Origin: Rhodospirillaceae bacterium SYSU D60007
GTDB lineage: Bacteria; Pseudomonadota; Alphaproteobacteria; Reyranellales; Reyranellaceae
Length of the DNA stretch: 64,000 nt
NCBI GenBank assembly: GCA_003574685.1
Contig: QOCQ01000017.1
Location: 1 to 64,000, forward strand
Direction of reading: 5' to 3'
Part shown: positions 25,279 to 32,813 of the stretch, one piece after another
How positions within the stretch are numbered: position 1 is the first letter of the stretch
Layout of the letters: every line of letters starts with the position of its first letter
Notes under the pieces: model-generated
What the model was told of the DNA's origin: nothing
What the model saw: only the letters and a program-made list of their open reading frames with translations
Database searches by the model: none
Program-made: the position numbers and the translations under genes

Positions 25279-25707
25279 TCAGCCCCTGGCTCGCGCCACG
25301 CGTGCGCGCATCCGCTTGGTCCCCAGCCCCACCTTCTTTGCCAGTGCGCTGCGGACCTTCGAATAGCTGGGCGCGACCATCGGATAATCAGCCGGCAGAC
25401 CCCACTTTTCGCGATACTGCTCCGGGGTCATGCCGAAAGCGCTCATCAGGTGGCGTTTCAGCATCTTGTGCTCGGTGCCATCTTCCAGGCAGACGATGTA
25501 GTCTTTTTTCACAGACTTGTTAATGGGGACGGCAGGCTCGGGCTTGGCAGCACTGCGCCCGTCGCCAATTGCGCTCAAGGATGCATGGACTTGCTCGATA
25601 AGTTTTTGCACGTCGCCGATGGAAACAGTATTGTTCGAAAGGTGCGCAGTCACGATTTGGGTCGTGAGAGAAAGAAGATCTGCGCGTGATTTGTTTTGTT
25701 CGCTCAT
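25279..25707 (-). CDS. mucR: MucR/Ros-family transcriptional regulator
   Basis: A 142-residue regulator of the alphaproteobacterial MucR/Ros family, which binds AT-rich promoters and often represses exopolysaccharide and cell-cycle genes. The zinc-finger region shows C-x2-D then H after nine residues (VCLEDGTEHKMLKRHLM), followed by MTPEQYREKWGLPADYPMVAPSYS. The last His ligand of Ros is replaced: HLMSAFGMTPE has no histidine at the usual place. GAAGGAAAAT before ATG 25707 is a good ribosome-binding site. It diverges from the TusA-like gene across an intergenic region with two palindromes. Confidence 0.92.
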   Translation of the reverse strand: MSEQNKSRADLLSLTTQIVTAHLSNNTVSIGDVQKLIEQVHASLSAIGDGRSAAKPEPAVPINKSVKKDYIVCLEDGTEHKMLKRHLMSAFGMTPEQYREKWGLPADYPMVAPSYSKVRSALAKKVGLGTKRMRARVARARG

Positions 25708-25745
25708 ATTTTCCTTCGTCTAACTGGAGGATTACTGCGCAGCAT

Positions 25746-25785
25746 GCACATAGTACTGTGCGAAACGATGATCAACCTTTTGATC
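25746..25785. promoter_or_regulatory. Two palindromes in the mucR/tusA-like divergent promoter region
   Basis: GCACATAGTACTGTGC (25746-25761) has 5-base arms around TAGTAC, and GATCAACCTTTTGATC (25770-25785) has perfect 6-base arms around CCTT. Both lie between the divergent starts 25707 and 25801, so they could be operators, perhaps for MucR itself, which often represses its own gene. The second is not an FNR box: the half sites are in the opposite order. Confidence 0.45.
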
Positions 25786-25800
25786 CCGCGGTCAAGAAAC

Positions 25801-26052
25801 ATGTGCATTGGCCAAGTCTCGCCGGACACCAGCATTGATATCACCTCGGAAGTGTGTCCGATGACATTCGTGCGTGTAAAGCTTGCCCTCGAACGTCTGC
25901 CGGCGGGCGCAATACTGGATGTCCGCCTCAACGACGGCGAGCCGCTGCGCAACGTGCCGCGCTCGGCGCGCGCGGAGGGACATGAGATCCTGCAAGTAGC
26001 TCCCGAGTCAGAAGGCTCGCGCGTCTATCGTGTCATCATTCGGCGCGCATAG
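25801..26052 (+). CDS. TusA-family sulfurtransferase-like protein
   Basis: An 83-residue SirA/TusA-like protein. It has the family's catalytic cysteine segment DITSEVCPMTFVRVKLALE and the following beta strand AGAILDVRLNDGEPLRNVP. The usual second proline of the CPxP motif is replaced (CPMT). TusA relays sulfur for tRNA thiolation and cofactors. ATG 25801 gives the family length; ATG 25771 is possible. Its 3' end overlaps the convergent rimI by 17 bases. Confidence 0.82.
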   Translation: MCIGQVSPDTSIDITSEVCPMTFVRVKLALERLPAGAILDVRLNDGEPLRNVPRSARAEGHEILQVAPESEGSRVYRVIIRRA

Positions 26053-26521
26053 GCTTGTCGCGCGCAAGCTCGCGACGCAGAACCAGCGCCGCACCACGGC
26101 AACCACCACGCGCGTAATAGCCGTCACGCCGCGCTACGACAACAAAGCCGTTTGACCCATAGAGGCGCCTGGCGGGGAAGTTGTCCTCCGCGACTTCAAG
26201 AAACAGGCACCGCGCGCCGCACTGGCGGCAGGCGTGCCCAAGCCGCGCGAGCAGGAAGTCGCCGATTCCCTGCCGACGCAGCGATGGAACGACGCCCAGC
26301 GTGAGCACCTCGGCTTCGTCGGCAGCAACGCGGGCCAGCGCAAGACCTGCCGGTCGCTGCTCCAGGACGGCAACCATGCCAAGGCAGCCGGGTGTGCCGA
26401 GAAGTTGCCGGAACTCATCGGCACTCCATGCGCGCTCGCCGGACTCCTTGAAGCAGAGGGCGTGCAGGCCGGCCGCAAGCGCGTCATCGGCCGGTCCCAG
26501 GGTGTGGACAACAAGCGTCAT
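26036..26521 (-). CDS. rimI: Ribosomal-protein-alanine N-acetyltransferase RimI
   Basis: A GNAT acetyltransferase of 161 residues, expected to acetylate the N-terminus of ribosomal protein S18 or similar targets. The acetyl-CoA loop is VLTLGVVPSLRRQGIGDFLL, followed by FLEVAEDNFPARRLYGSNGF. It overlaps tsaB by 4 bases (ATGA), the normal tsaB-rimI arrangement. The C-terminal tail includes YYARGGCRGAALVLRREL. Confidence 0.9.
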   Translation of the reverse strand: MTLVVHTLGPADDALAAGLHALCFKESGERAWSADEFRQLLGTPGCLGMVAVLEQRPAGLALARVAADEAEVLTLGVVPSLRRQGIGDFLLARLGHACRQCGARCLFLEVAEDNFPARRLYGSNGFVVVARRDGYYARGGCRGAALVLRRELARDKPMRAE

Positions 26522-27234
26522 TGCGGACCCGCGGTCCGGGGCAAAGTGACTTCCGCGGGCCGCAAGTAGAGTGGCCGCGGCATGCCATCGCGATGGTTCG
26601 CCGTGCGCCAGTGGTCGACGCCGTGCAGCAGTGCCAGCCTTGCGATTACTTCGGCGTCCGGCGCTGCCGGTGGCGCAGGCAGGGCATCGATCCCTGCGGC
26701 GGCCAGCGCCGCGCACAGGCTGGCAGCGCCGTCGCCCACGACCAGCAGCGACCGGCCGGCACAGAGAGAAGCCACCTGCGTCGCATCCGCGATAAAGGGG
26801 GAAGGCGCATCCCCGAAGGCGGCATAGTAATCGCCGCGATGCGTATCGATGGCGGCCATCAAACGCCGGCCTTCCTGATGCGCCCCTTTGGAGGCCGCGG
26901 CAGCAACGCCGGCAAGCAGGGCCTCCGTCGTTGTCAGGCCCGCCACGGGCAAGCCCAGCGCCAGCGAAAGGCCGCGGGCCGCGGCCAGGCCGATGCGAAC
27001 GCCCGTAAAGCTGCCCGGGCCGATGGTCACGGCCAGCAGATGAAGGTCCGCCGGACGAAGGCCGGCATCGGCAAGCGCCACCTGGATCATGGGCGCGAGT
27101 GCTGCGGCATGACCGCGCTGCATCTGCTGCGCGTGGCGCGAGTGAAGCCGGATATCTCCCCCGTCGGCCATGGCGATGGCCACGCTGCAGGCGGCGCCGG
27201 AGCAATCGAAGGCCAGAACTTTCAGCGGGTTCAT
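26518..27234 (-). CDS. tsaB: tRNA threonylcarbamoyladenosine biosynthesis protein TsaB
   Basis: A partner of TsaD and TsaE in making t6A37 of ANN-decoding tRNAs. The 238-residue ASKHA-fold protein begins MNPLKVLAFDCSGAACSVAI and has the signature TIGPGSFTGVRIGLAAARGL. ATG 27234 fits the family; the longer frame upstream has no similarity. It heads a leftward run with rimI. It diverges from the dipeptidase gene with 51 bases between starts. Confidence 0.93.
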   Translation of the reverse strand: MNPLKVLAFDCSGAACSVAIAMADGGDIRLHSRHAQQMQRGHAAALAPMIQVALADAGLRPADLHLLAVTIGPGSFTGVRIGLAAARGLSLALGLPVAGLTTTEALLAGVAAAASKGAHQEGRRLMAAIDTHRGDYYAAFGDAPSPFIADATQVASLCAGRSLLVVGDGAASLCAALAAAGIDALPAPPAAPDAEVIARLALLHGVDHWRTANHRDGMPRPLYLRPAEVTLPRTAGPQ

Positions 27235-27285
27235 GAGGGGTTCGGCCACTGGCACAGGCGCGACAATGCGGGCAAGTTGGTGCTC

Positions 27286-27837
27286 ATGGATATCGTTCCG
27301 ATCGCGCCACCCGAGTTCGACGTCGATGTGGCGCTCGCCTACGCCACCCCTGCCAACATAACCGGGCAGCCAGTCTACCGGAATGCCCGCTGCTGGTTGC
27401 GGCGTACGGCTGCACAACACCTGCAGCGCGCCATCGCGCTGGCAGCACCATTGGGCCTGCGCCTGCGCATCTTCGACGCGCTACGACCCACCGAGGCGCA
27501 ATGGATGTTGTGGAACGCGAGGCCGGATCCGGAGTTCCTGGCCGATCCGCGGCGCGGCTCGCCACATTCACGAGGCGTCGCGGTCGATCTCACGCTGCTG
27601 GATCGCGCGGGCTGCGAACTCGACATGGGCACGCCCTTCGACGCCTTCACGCCGCGCTCGCATCACGGCGACATCAGTGTCAGCGTCGAGGCACAGCAGA
27701 ACCGGCTGCTGCTGCTGGGCCTGATGACGGCCGCTGGCTGGGATTTCTACCGCAACGAATGGTGGCACTATCAACTCTTCGACCCGCGGCGCTTTCCACT
27801 GGTCGCCGATGCCGACCTGCCCGAACGCATGATGTGA
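27286..27837 (+). CDS. D-alanyl-D-alanine dipeptidase, VanX/DdpX-like
   Basis: A zinc dipeptidase of the peptidase M15D type, 183 residues. It has the zinc motif S-x-H-x-x-G-x-A-x-D (SPHSRGVAVDLTL) and the C-terminal EWWHY with catalytic Glu and zinc-binding His. No clear signal peptide is seen, so it is probably cytoplasmic and recycles D-Ala-D-Ala from the wall. Vancomycin resistance is not implied: no vanH or vanA is nearby. No strong ribosome-binding site precedes ATG 27286. Confidence 0.85.
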   Translation: MDIVPIAPPEFDVDVALAYATPANITGQPVYRNARCWLRRTAAQHLQRAIALAAPLGLRLRIFDALRPTEAQWMLWNARPDPEFLADPRRGSPHSRGVAVDLTLLDRAGCELDMGTPFDAFTPRSHHGDISVSVEAQQNRLLLLGLMTAAGWDFYRNEWWHYQLFDPRRFPLVADADLPERMM

Positions 27838-27853
27838 ACGGGGCTTGCGGCGT

Positions 27854-28951
27854 TCAGATCGGCGGCAGCCTGGCGCGGTCGAAGTCCGAGAGGCGGTTCT
27901 CGCGGATCAAGCCGCGCACGAACTTGATGTAACCACTGCCAAGTTCGGAATAGCGCACGAGCTGGCCGATGAGGTGGTAGCCGTCCGGGTCCCGGCCTTG
28001 TGCGCGCAGCCTCGCGCGCTCGGCGCGGAAGCCGGTATAGGCAAAGTGGGTGTTGAGATTGTGGATATAGGCCTCGACCGAATCAGCAACGCTGGAAAAC
28101 GGCTGCGGTAGCTGACGGGTGCCAGGCTGGATCTGGCCGAACAGCGCATTGCTCGTCCGTGCGGCGCGTGACGTGCCCCAGCCGCTCTCCACGCCGGCCT
28201 GCGCAATCGCCATAGACGGCGGCACAATGTCGACGCGCAGCGCCAGTTCCTCGAAGTCGTCCACCTCGGTGCCGTAACGGTCGGCGACCTCGGCCAGCCA
28301 CATGCGCTCGATCACGCTCAGGCCGCGGCCGGTGGTGTGCCGCTGCCGGAGGCGTTGCAGGTGCTGACGATCGGCAAGGATGCGCTCGTTGGTTTCCAGC
28401 AAGATCGGAAGGAGCGTTTTGATGAACAGCTCCTTTCGCTCGTTGCCGTCGCGGACCTTCACCAGGTCGCCCGGAACCCGGTCGATCTGCAGGGCGGGCA
28501 CGGGCTCGCCGCGGCGCGCCTGGTCGAGGGTATAGTCATGCTGGTCGAAAACGCGCGCCAGTTCGTTGGTGCTGGTCACCTGCATCGGCGTGACCTGCCG
28601 GCGTATCGGCCCGGCGGCATAGGCCAGACGGCCGTGCATGGGACGGGCACCGGCATCGGACGCCAGGGCGGCCGGATCGAAGGGCGGCATCTGCGCCAGC
28701 GGCAGCTCGGCGATCGCTACTTCCAGGCGCGGCAGCAACTCGGCCGGGTCCAGGGGCGGCAACCCGGCGACGGGCACGTCCAGCACACCGGCCTGTACGG
28801 GGGCTGCGATCCGGCGTGTGTGATCCTGGCGGGACTCGGCGAGCGTCATGCCAGCGGGAATCGTCAGGCCTCCCGCCAGCGACACCGAGAACACCCCCAC
28901 GAGGGCGTATTTTTGACCGAAGTCGACCGCTCGGGCCACGTGCACGTTCAT
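27854..28951 (-). CDS. Bax-like glucosaminidase-domain protein
   Basis: A 365-residue protein with an N-terminal hydrophobic segment (YALVGVFSVSLAGGLTIPAG), a proline-rich linker and a C-terminal glucosaminidase (GH73/Bax-type) domain from about residue 165. The active-site region is AIAQAGVESGWGTSRAARTSNALFGQ (cited as a region, residues about 250-275), with the catalytic Glu in ESGWG. It probably cuts peptidoglycan glycan strands from the periplasmic side of the membrane. It stands on its own between the dipeptidase gene (convergent) and the Nfu gene. Confidence 0.82.
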   Translation of the reverse strand: MNVHVARAVDFGQKYALVGVFSVSLAGGLTIPAGMTLAESRQDHTRRIAAPVQAGVLDVPVAGLPPLDPAELLPRLEVAIAELPLAQMPPFDPAALASDAGARPMHGRLAYAAGPIRRQVTPMQVTSTNELARVFDQHDYTLDQARRGEPVPALQIDRVPGDLVKVRDGNERKELFIKTLLPILLETNERILADRQHLQRLRQRHTTGRGLSVIERMWLAEVADRYGTEVDDFEELALRVDIVPPSMAIAQAGVESGWGTSRAARTSNALFGQIQPGTRQLPQPFSSVADSVEAYIHNLNTHFAYTGFRAERARLRAQGRDPDGYHLIGQLVRYSELGSGYIKFVRGLIRENRLSDFDRARLPPI

Positions 28952-29064
28952 GGACGACCTTCAGGCAACGGTTTGGCTTTCGGCAATACGTCACCCTCCG
29001 GCGGCCTGCCATGCAGGCGCCGGCGGCAGCACCGCCGTACTGGAAACGCGGCTAACTCGTGGGA

Positions 29065-29619
29065 CTACGCGACCGGCCGGACCTCAACCACTTCCGGCAC
29101 GTAGTGCCGCAGGAGGTTTTCGATCCCCATCTTCAGCGTCGCCGTGGAACTGGGACATCCCGAGCAGGAGCCCTGCATGTGCAGGTAGACGACGCCGTCC
29201 TCGTAAGAATGGAACACGATATCGCCGCCATCCTGCGCCACGGCCGGACGGATGCGCGTATCGAGCAACTCCTTGATCTGCGCTACGATTTCATCGTCCT
29301 CCTCGGCCGGCTGCGCGGCATCCGCGGCTGTTTCGGCGCGCAGCACGGGTTCGCCGGAGGTGAAATGTTCCATGATGCCGCCGAGCACGGCGGGTTTCAT
29401 GATCTGCCAGTCCTGGGCGGCCGACTTGGTGATCGTGATAAAGTCAGAGCCGAGGAATACCCGTTCTACGCCATCGACCTCGAAAAGCCGGCGCGCCAGC
29501 GGCGAGCGCCCGGCAGCGGCAGCGTCGGGAAAATCCGCTGTGCCCTCGGCCAGCACGACGCGACCCGGAAGGAACTTCAGTGTCGCAGGATTTGGTGTCT
29601 GTTCTGTCTGAATGAACAT
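29065..29619 (-). CDS. Nfu-type iron-sulfur scaffold/carrier protein
   Basis: Carries [4Fe-4S] clusters to target enzymes. The 184-residue product has an Nfu N-terminal domain (MFIQTEQTPNPATLKFLPG) and a C-terminal NifU-like domain with the cluster cysteines in GSCSGCPSS. ATG 29619 gives the family start. The 285-base upstream region contains a hairpin and AT-rich palindromes that might regulate it. No ferredoxin-like or isc genes are close. Confidence 0.92.
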   Translation of the reverse strand: MFIQTEQTPNPATLKFLPGRVVLAEGTADFPDAAAAGRSPLARRLFEVDGVERVFLGSDFITITKSAAQDWQIMKPAVLGGIMEHFTSGEPVLRAETAADAAQPAEEDDEIVAQIKELLDTRIRPAVAQDGGDIVFHSYEDGVVYLHMQGSCSGCPSSTATLKMGIENLLRHYVPEVVEVRPVA

Positions 29620-29682
29620 GCTCGGCTCCGGACCGGGCCGACTATCCGGCCAACAGCGTCCGATGTTGAAGGGGCCAGCCCC

Positions 29683-29701
29683 CATCCGGCTTCGCCGGAT
29701 G
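29683..29701. other. Perfect hairpin upstream of the Nfu gene
   Basis: CATCCGGC (29683-29690) pairs with GCCGGATG (29694-29701) across a TTC loop. It is 64 bases upstream of the Nfu start and would be in its leader if transcription starts further right. It has no T-run. Confidence 0.5.
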
Positions 29702-29757
29702 AACCTGGAACGTTTCCGAGTTAGGAGCCGGCCAGCAGGGGTTCAAGTCCAAATTTT

Positions 29758-29883
29758 CGAGCATATGCTCGTTGGTTACGTAAATAACGGATAACCTGCC
29801 CGGTTATTTACCGAAAATTCACATTCAAGGAAGCCCGGGAAAATCGCAACTGTCTCGAAGTCAATGCTGCAGTCTGTGGATAA
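29758..29883. promoter_or_regulatory. AT-richer intergenic stretch with palindromes and a DnaA-box match
   Basis: CGAGCATATGCTCG (29758-29771) is a perfect 14-base palindrome. GTAAATAAC (29780-29788) and GTTATTTAC (29803-29811) are perfect inverted 9-base arms. TGTGGATAA (29875-29883) is the reverse complement of the DnaA box TTATCCACA. Base composition is clearly less GC-rich than the surroundings. The region lies between the Nfu and stress-protein genes. A regulatory role is likely; one DnaA box is not evidence of an origin. Confidence 0.45.
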
Positions 29884-29904
29884 TCGACGCACATTGTCTC
29901 ACCT

Positions 29905-30381
29905 TCAGGTGATGGCATCGACCTGGGCGTCAGTGAGGCTGCCGGGCACGATGGTCAGCGGCACCTTCAGCGTGCCTGCGTACTTGCTCACCATGGCGGA
30001 GACGAGCGGACCCGGACCATCACTGTCGGTACCGGCGGCCAGAACCAGGATCGAGATCGACGGATCCTCTGCCAGCAGCTTCAGAAGCTGATCGCGCCGG
30101 CCGCCTTCGCGGAAATGCAGGATGGGCGGCGAGCCGGTCATGGCCACGACCTCGTCGGCGTATCGCGCCACGATTTCTTCCGCCCGCTGCCGGGCTTCCT
30201 CGCGCATCAGATCGCCAATGGTAGCCCATTGCTGCGGTTCGGGCGGCTCCATGACGTAGAGCATCGCGACCCTCCCCCCGGTGCGCTTGGCGCGACGGCA
30301 GGCATAGCGCAGCGCCACCCGCAGCTCCGGCGTTTCGTCCACGACAACCAGAAAAACACGATCGGCAGGCATCTCGGCCAT
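29905..30381 (-). CDS. Universal stress protein (UspA family)
   Basis: A 158-residue UspA-fold protein: VFLVVVDETPELRVALRYACRRA at the start (residues about 9-31), a helical middle and the loop VLAAGTDSDGPGPLVSAMVSK near the end. The ATP-binding G-x2-G-x9-G-(S/T) motif is altered here, so nucleotide binding is uncertain. It lies just downstream of the TIGR02186-like gene, in the same direction but with its own spacing. Confidence 0.85.
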   Translation of the reverse strand: MAEMPADRVFLVVVDETPELRVALRYACRRAKRTGGRVAMLYVMEPPEPQQWATIGDLMREEARQRAEEIVARYADEVVAMTGSPPILHFREGGRRDQLLKLLAEDPSISILVLAAGTDSDGPGPLVSAMVSKYAGTLKVPLTIVPGSLTDAQVDAIT

Positions 30382-30394
30382 GCTCTTCTCCCCA

Positions 30395-31174
30395 TCAGAA
30401 GCGTCTGGCGACGGCGCCTGCGACCCAGCCTACGGCCAGGGCCATGCCGATCGCGACGATGCCGTAAACCGGCGCGGCGGTATGTGACCACTCCGACACC
30501 CGGGCGCTGAACCCGGCCTTGCTGACCACCAGCGGGCGCGACACGGCCGATGCCACCTGCGCGTTGCGGAAGACGTAGGCCCGCACCTCGTAGTCGCCGA
30601 CCGGCAGCCTTGAAGGGAAACGCAGCTCGGCGCGGAACAGGCGCGAGCCCACCACGGTAACCGTCCCTACGCTTTCGGGGAACAACCCCTCCCGCCGCTT
30701 GGCGGCGACCAGGCCCTGGCGGAAATCTGTCAGATCGATGGGGCGCCGACGCTGGGCATCCACCGCGTGCACCGATTCAAGCCGCTCCGCGAGGGTCACG
30801 GGAATGCCCGGCACGCCGCCCGGCGGCAGGATCTGGTCGAGCGGCCGGGTCGCCGCCACGGCGTAGAACGACGGCACATCATCGAAGGCCTGCCGCCCCG
30901 CGTTGACCCACAGCCCGAAGACGCGCTCCTTGCGCAGAACAACCTGACGGGTCGGCCCGCCGGTGACCGTGATGACCACGTCGCCGGGTGCGTCGATGGC
31001 GCCGAACACCAGCACTTCCGCGCCCCGGAAGGCGGAAGTGATCGACACCCGCGGCCGCGACAGATCGACGATCAGCGGCTGCGCCAGGCAAGCCCCGGCC
31101 GTGCCGATCAGCACCAGCCACCCGCCCGCCACGACGACAAGGACGCGGGCCGCCCGCAGCACGCTGGCGCTCAT
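30395..31174 (-). CDS. TIGR02186-like membrane-anchored protein
   Basis: A 259-residue protein with an N-terminal signal or membrane segment (VLVVVAGGWLVLIGTAGACLAQ), a long extracytoplasmic region (ITSAFRGAEVLVFGAID, VLRKERVFGLWVN, FPSRLPVGDYEVRAYVFRNAQVA) and a C-terminal membrane helix (PVYGIVAIGMALAVGWVAGAV). It matches the TIGR02186 family of unknown function, usually next to a TauE/SafE permease, as here. Its start overlaps that gene by 4 bases. It may be an accessory subunit of the exporter. Confidence 0.8.
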   Translation of the reverse strand: MSASVLRAARVLVVVAGGWLVLIGTAGACLAQPLIVDLSRPRVSITSAFRGAEVLVFGAIDAPGDVVITVTGGPTRQVVLRKERVFGLWVNAGRQAFDDVPSFYAVAATRPLDQILPPGGVPGIPVTLAERLESVHAVDAQRRRPIDLTDFRQGLVAAKRREGLFPESVGTVTVVGSRLFRAELRFPSRLPVGDYEVRAYVFRNAQVASAVSRPLVVSKAGFSARVSEWSHTAAPVYGIVAIGMALAVGWVAGAVARRF

Positions 31175-32094
31175 GGCATGTGCCCCATCTCTCCCAGCGT
31201 GTGGATCGCCGAGGGCGGCGTGACCAGTTCGAACATCAGCTCGAAGGCCATGCCCAGGATCAGCAGCGCCAGCAGGCCGCGCAACTGGAAGCCGGGCAGG
31301 TTGGCGGCGATGCGCGACCCGAGCGGGGCGCCGATCGCGCCGCCCAGCATCAAAATCAGCGCCAGCACCACATCGACCGTCTGGTTCTGGATCGCCTGCA
31401 GGAACGTGACGTTGATGGCGACAAACAGGATCTGGAACAGCGACGTGCCGACCACCACCACGGTCGGCATGCCGAGCAGGTAGATCATCGCCGGCACGAG
31501 CACGAATCCGCCGCCGATGCCGAGAATGGCGGAGAGCACGCCGGTGGCGAAGCCCAGCCCGCCCGGCAGCAGGGCGCTGATGTACAGCCGGGATTTGTAG
31601 AAGCGCAGCTTCAGCGGCAGCCGGTGGACGAGGAAATGCTGATGCAGCTTGCGCCGGGCGGGTTGGTTGGTGCGCCGCCGCTGCCAGGCGCGCCAGACCT
31701 CGACCACCATCATGCTGCCGATCGAGAGCAGCAGCAGCACGTAGCCCACGTGGATGACAAAATCGACCTGGCCGAAGCGCTTGAGAACGGTGAAAAGCTG
31801 TATGCCGGCGGTCGAGCCGAGAAGTCCGCCCAGTAGCAGCACCAGCCCCATGCGGACATCGACATTGCCGCGCTGCCACTGGTTCAGCAGCCCGGTGACC
31901 GAGGTGGCAATGACCTGATTGGCCTGGCTGGCCACGGCAACAGCCGGCGGCACGCCGACGAAGATCAACAGCGGCGTCAGCAGAAAGCCGCCTCCGACGC
32001 CGAACATGCCGGCCAGCATGCCGGCCACGCCGCCCAGTCCGAGCAACAGCAAGACATTCAGCGATACTTCGGCGATGGGCAGATAGACTTCCAC
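31171..32094 (-). CDS. TauE/SafE (TSUP) family permease
   Basis: An integral membrane transporter for sulfite, sulfonates or other small sulfur anions. The product has about eight hydrophobic segments and the repeated family motif GMFGVGGGFLLTPLLI (first half) and ILGIGGGFVLVPAMIYL (second half). GTG 32094 gives MEVYLPIAEVSLNVLLLLGL, the usual family start; the frame continues to ATG 32190 but that extension is Arg-rich and unlike the family. It overlaps the TIGR02186-like gene. Confidence 0.85.
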   Translation of the reverse strand: MEVYLPIAEVSLNVLLLLGLGGVAGMLAGMFGVGGGFLLTPLLIFVGVPPAVAVASQANQVIATSVTGLLNQWQRGNVDVRMGLVLLLGGLLGSTAGIQLFTVLKRFGQVDFVIHVGYVLLLLSIGSMMVVEVWRAWQRRRTNQPARRKLHQHFLVHRLPLKLRFYKSRLYISALLPGGLGFATGVLSAILGIGGGFVLVPAMIYLLGMPTVVVVGTSLFQILFVAINVTFLQAIQNQTVDVVLALILMLGGAIGAPLGSRIAANLPGFQLRGLLALLILGMAFELMFELVTPPSAIHTLGEMGHMP

Positions 32095-32213
32095 GCGGGC
32101 CCCGACCCTCCGGCGGGCCCGCTCCGGCAGCCTCGCCACGCCGCTACGACCCGCTTCAGGCTTTTTGCGCTCGCCCGGTGCACGATGCAAGAAACAGAAT
32201 TGCGGCAGCGGTC

Positions 32214-32804
32214 TCAGGGACGAATCAGCGGCACGTGCGGTGCGGCGTCTGCCGGCAAGGTGCCATCCAGCCGCGGATCATCATCGATCTCGACCTGCCG
32301 CCGGTAAGGAACGAATCCCGAGCGCTGATAGAAGGCCAGCGCCGCCGGATGGTCGAGCGTGCAGGTGTGCACCCAGACGCGCCGCGGCCGGGCGGCCCAG
32401 GCGCGCCGCAGCGCCGCATCCATCAGCAGGCGTCCGGCGCCGCGGCCGACCAGTTCGGGCGTGACGCCGAAGAAGGCCAGCTCCACCTCGCCGGGCTTGC
32501 GGAAATCCAGCTCCAGCAGGCCTTCGTCGCGACCCCCGGCTGTCAGCGTCGAAATCTCGACGGCGGGGTTGTGGATGACGGCTGCCAGCGAGGCGTCGTC
32601 CGCCCGCAACCGGCTGAACCACAGCCAGGGTGTGCCAACCCGGCGGAAGAGGTCGCGATACCAGTCAAGGGCGGGTTGCTCGACGCGGCGTACGCCGAAT
32701 TGAGCCGAGGCGGCGGGCAGGGGCCGCGCCGGCGGCGGTGCGGTCATTTCAAGCGCGGTCACGACCGCGGCGATCTTGCTTGGTGGCACATCGATGAAAG
32801 TCAT
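32214..32804 (-). CDS. GNAT-family N-acetyltransferase
   Basis: A 196-residue acetyltransferase. The acetyl-CoA loop is FFGVTPELVGRGAGRLLMDAALRRAW and the last strand VHTCTLDHPAALAFYQRSGFVPY, both typical of GNATs. Acceptor unknown. It starts 9 bases after the DUF2333 gene and is probably co-transcribed with it. Confidence 0.85.
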   Translation of the reverse strand: MTFIDVPPSKIAAVVTALEMTAPPPARPLPAASAQFGVRRVEQPALDWYRDLFRRVGTPWLWFSRLRADDASLAAVIHNPAVEISTLTAGGRDEGLLELDFRKPGEVELAFFGVTPELVGRGAGRLLMDAALRRAWAARPRRVWVHTCTLDHPAALAFYQRSGFVPYRRQVEIDDDPRLDGTLPADAAPHVPLIRP

Positions 32805-32813
32805 GGCTGGGCC

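Noticed and set aside
27286-27837. A vancomycin-resistance gene
   Set aside because: VanX-like dipeptidases are common in Gram-negative cell-wall recycling; vanH, vanA, vanR and vanS are absent.
29740-29771. A tRNA or tRNA fragment suggested by GGGGTTCAAGTCC
   Set aside because: The T-stem does not pair (AGGGG with CCAAA) and no acceptor or anticodon arm can be built.
29758-29883. A chromosomal replication origin
   Set aside because: Only one exact DnaA box is seen, no dnaA, hemE or parAB lies nearby, and a single 9-base match in 64 kb is not surprising.
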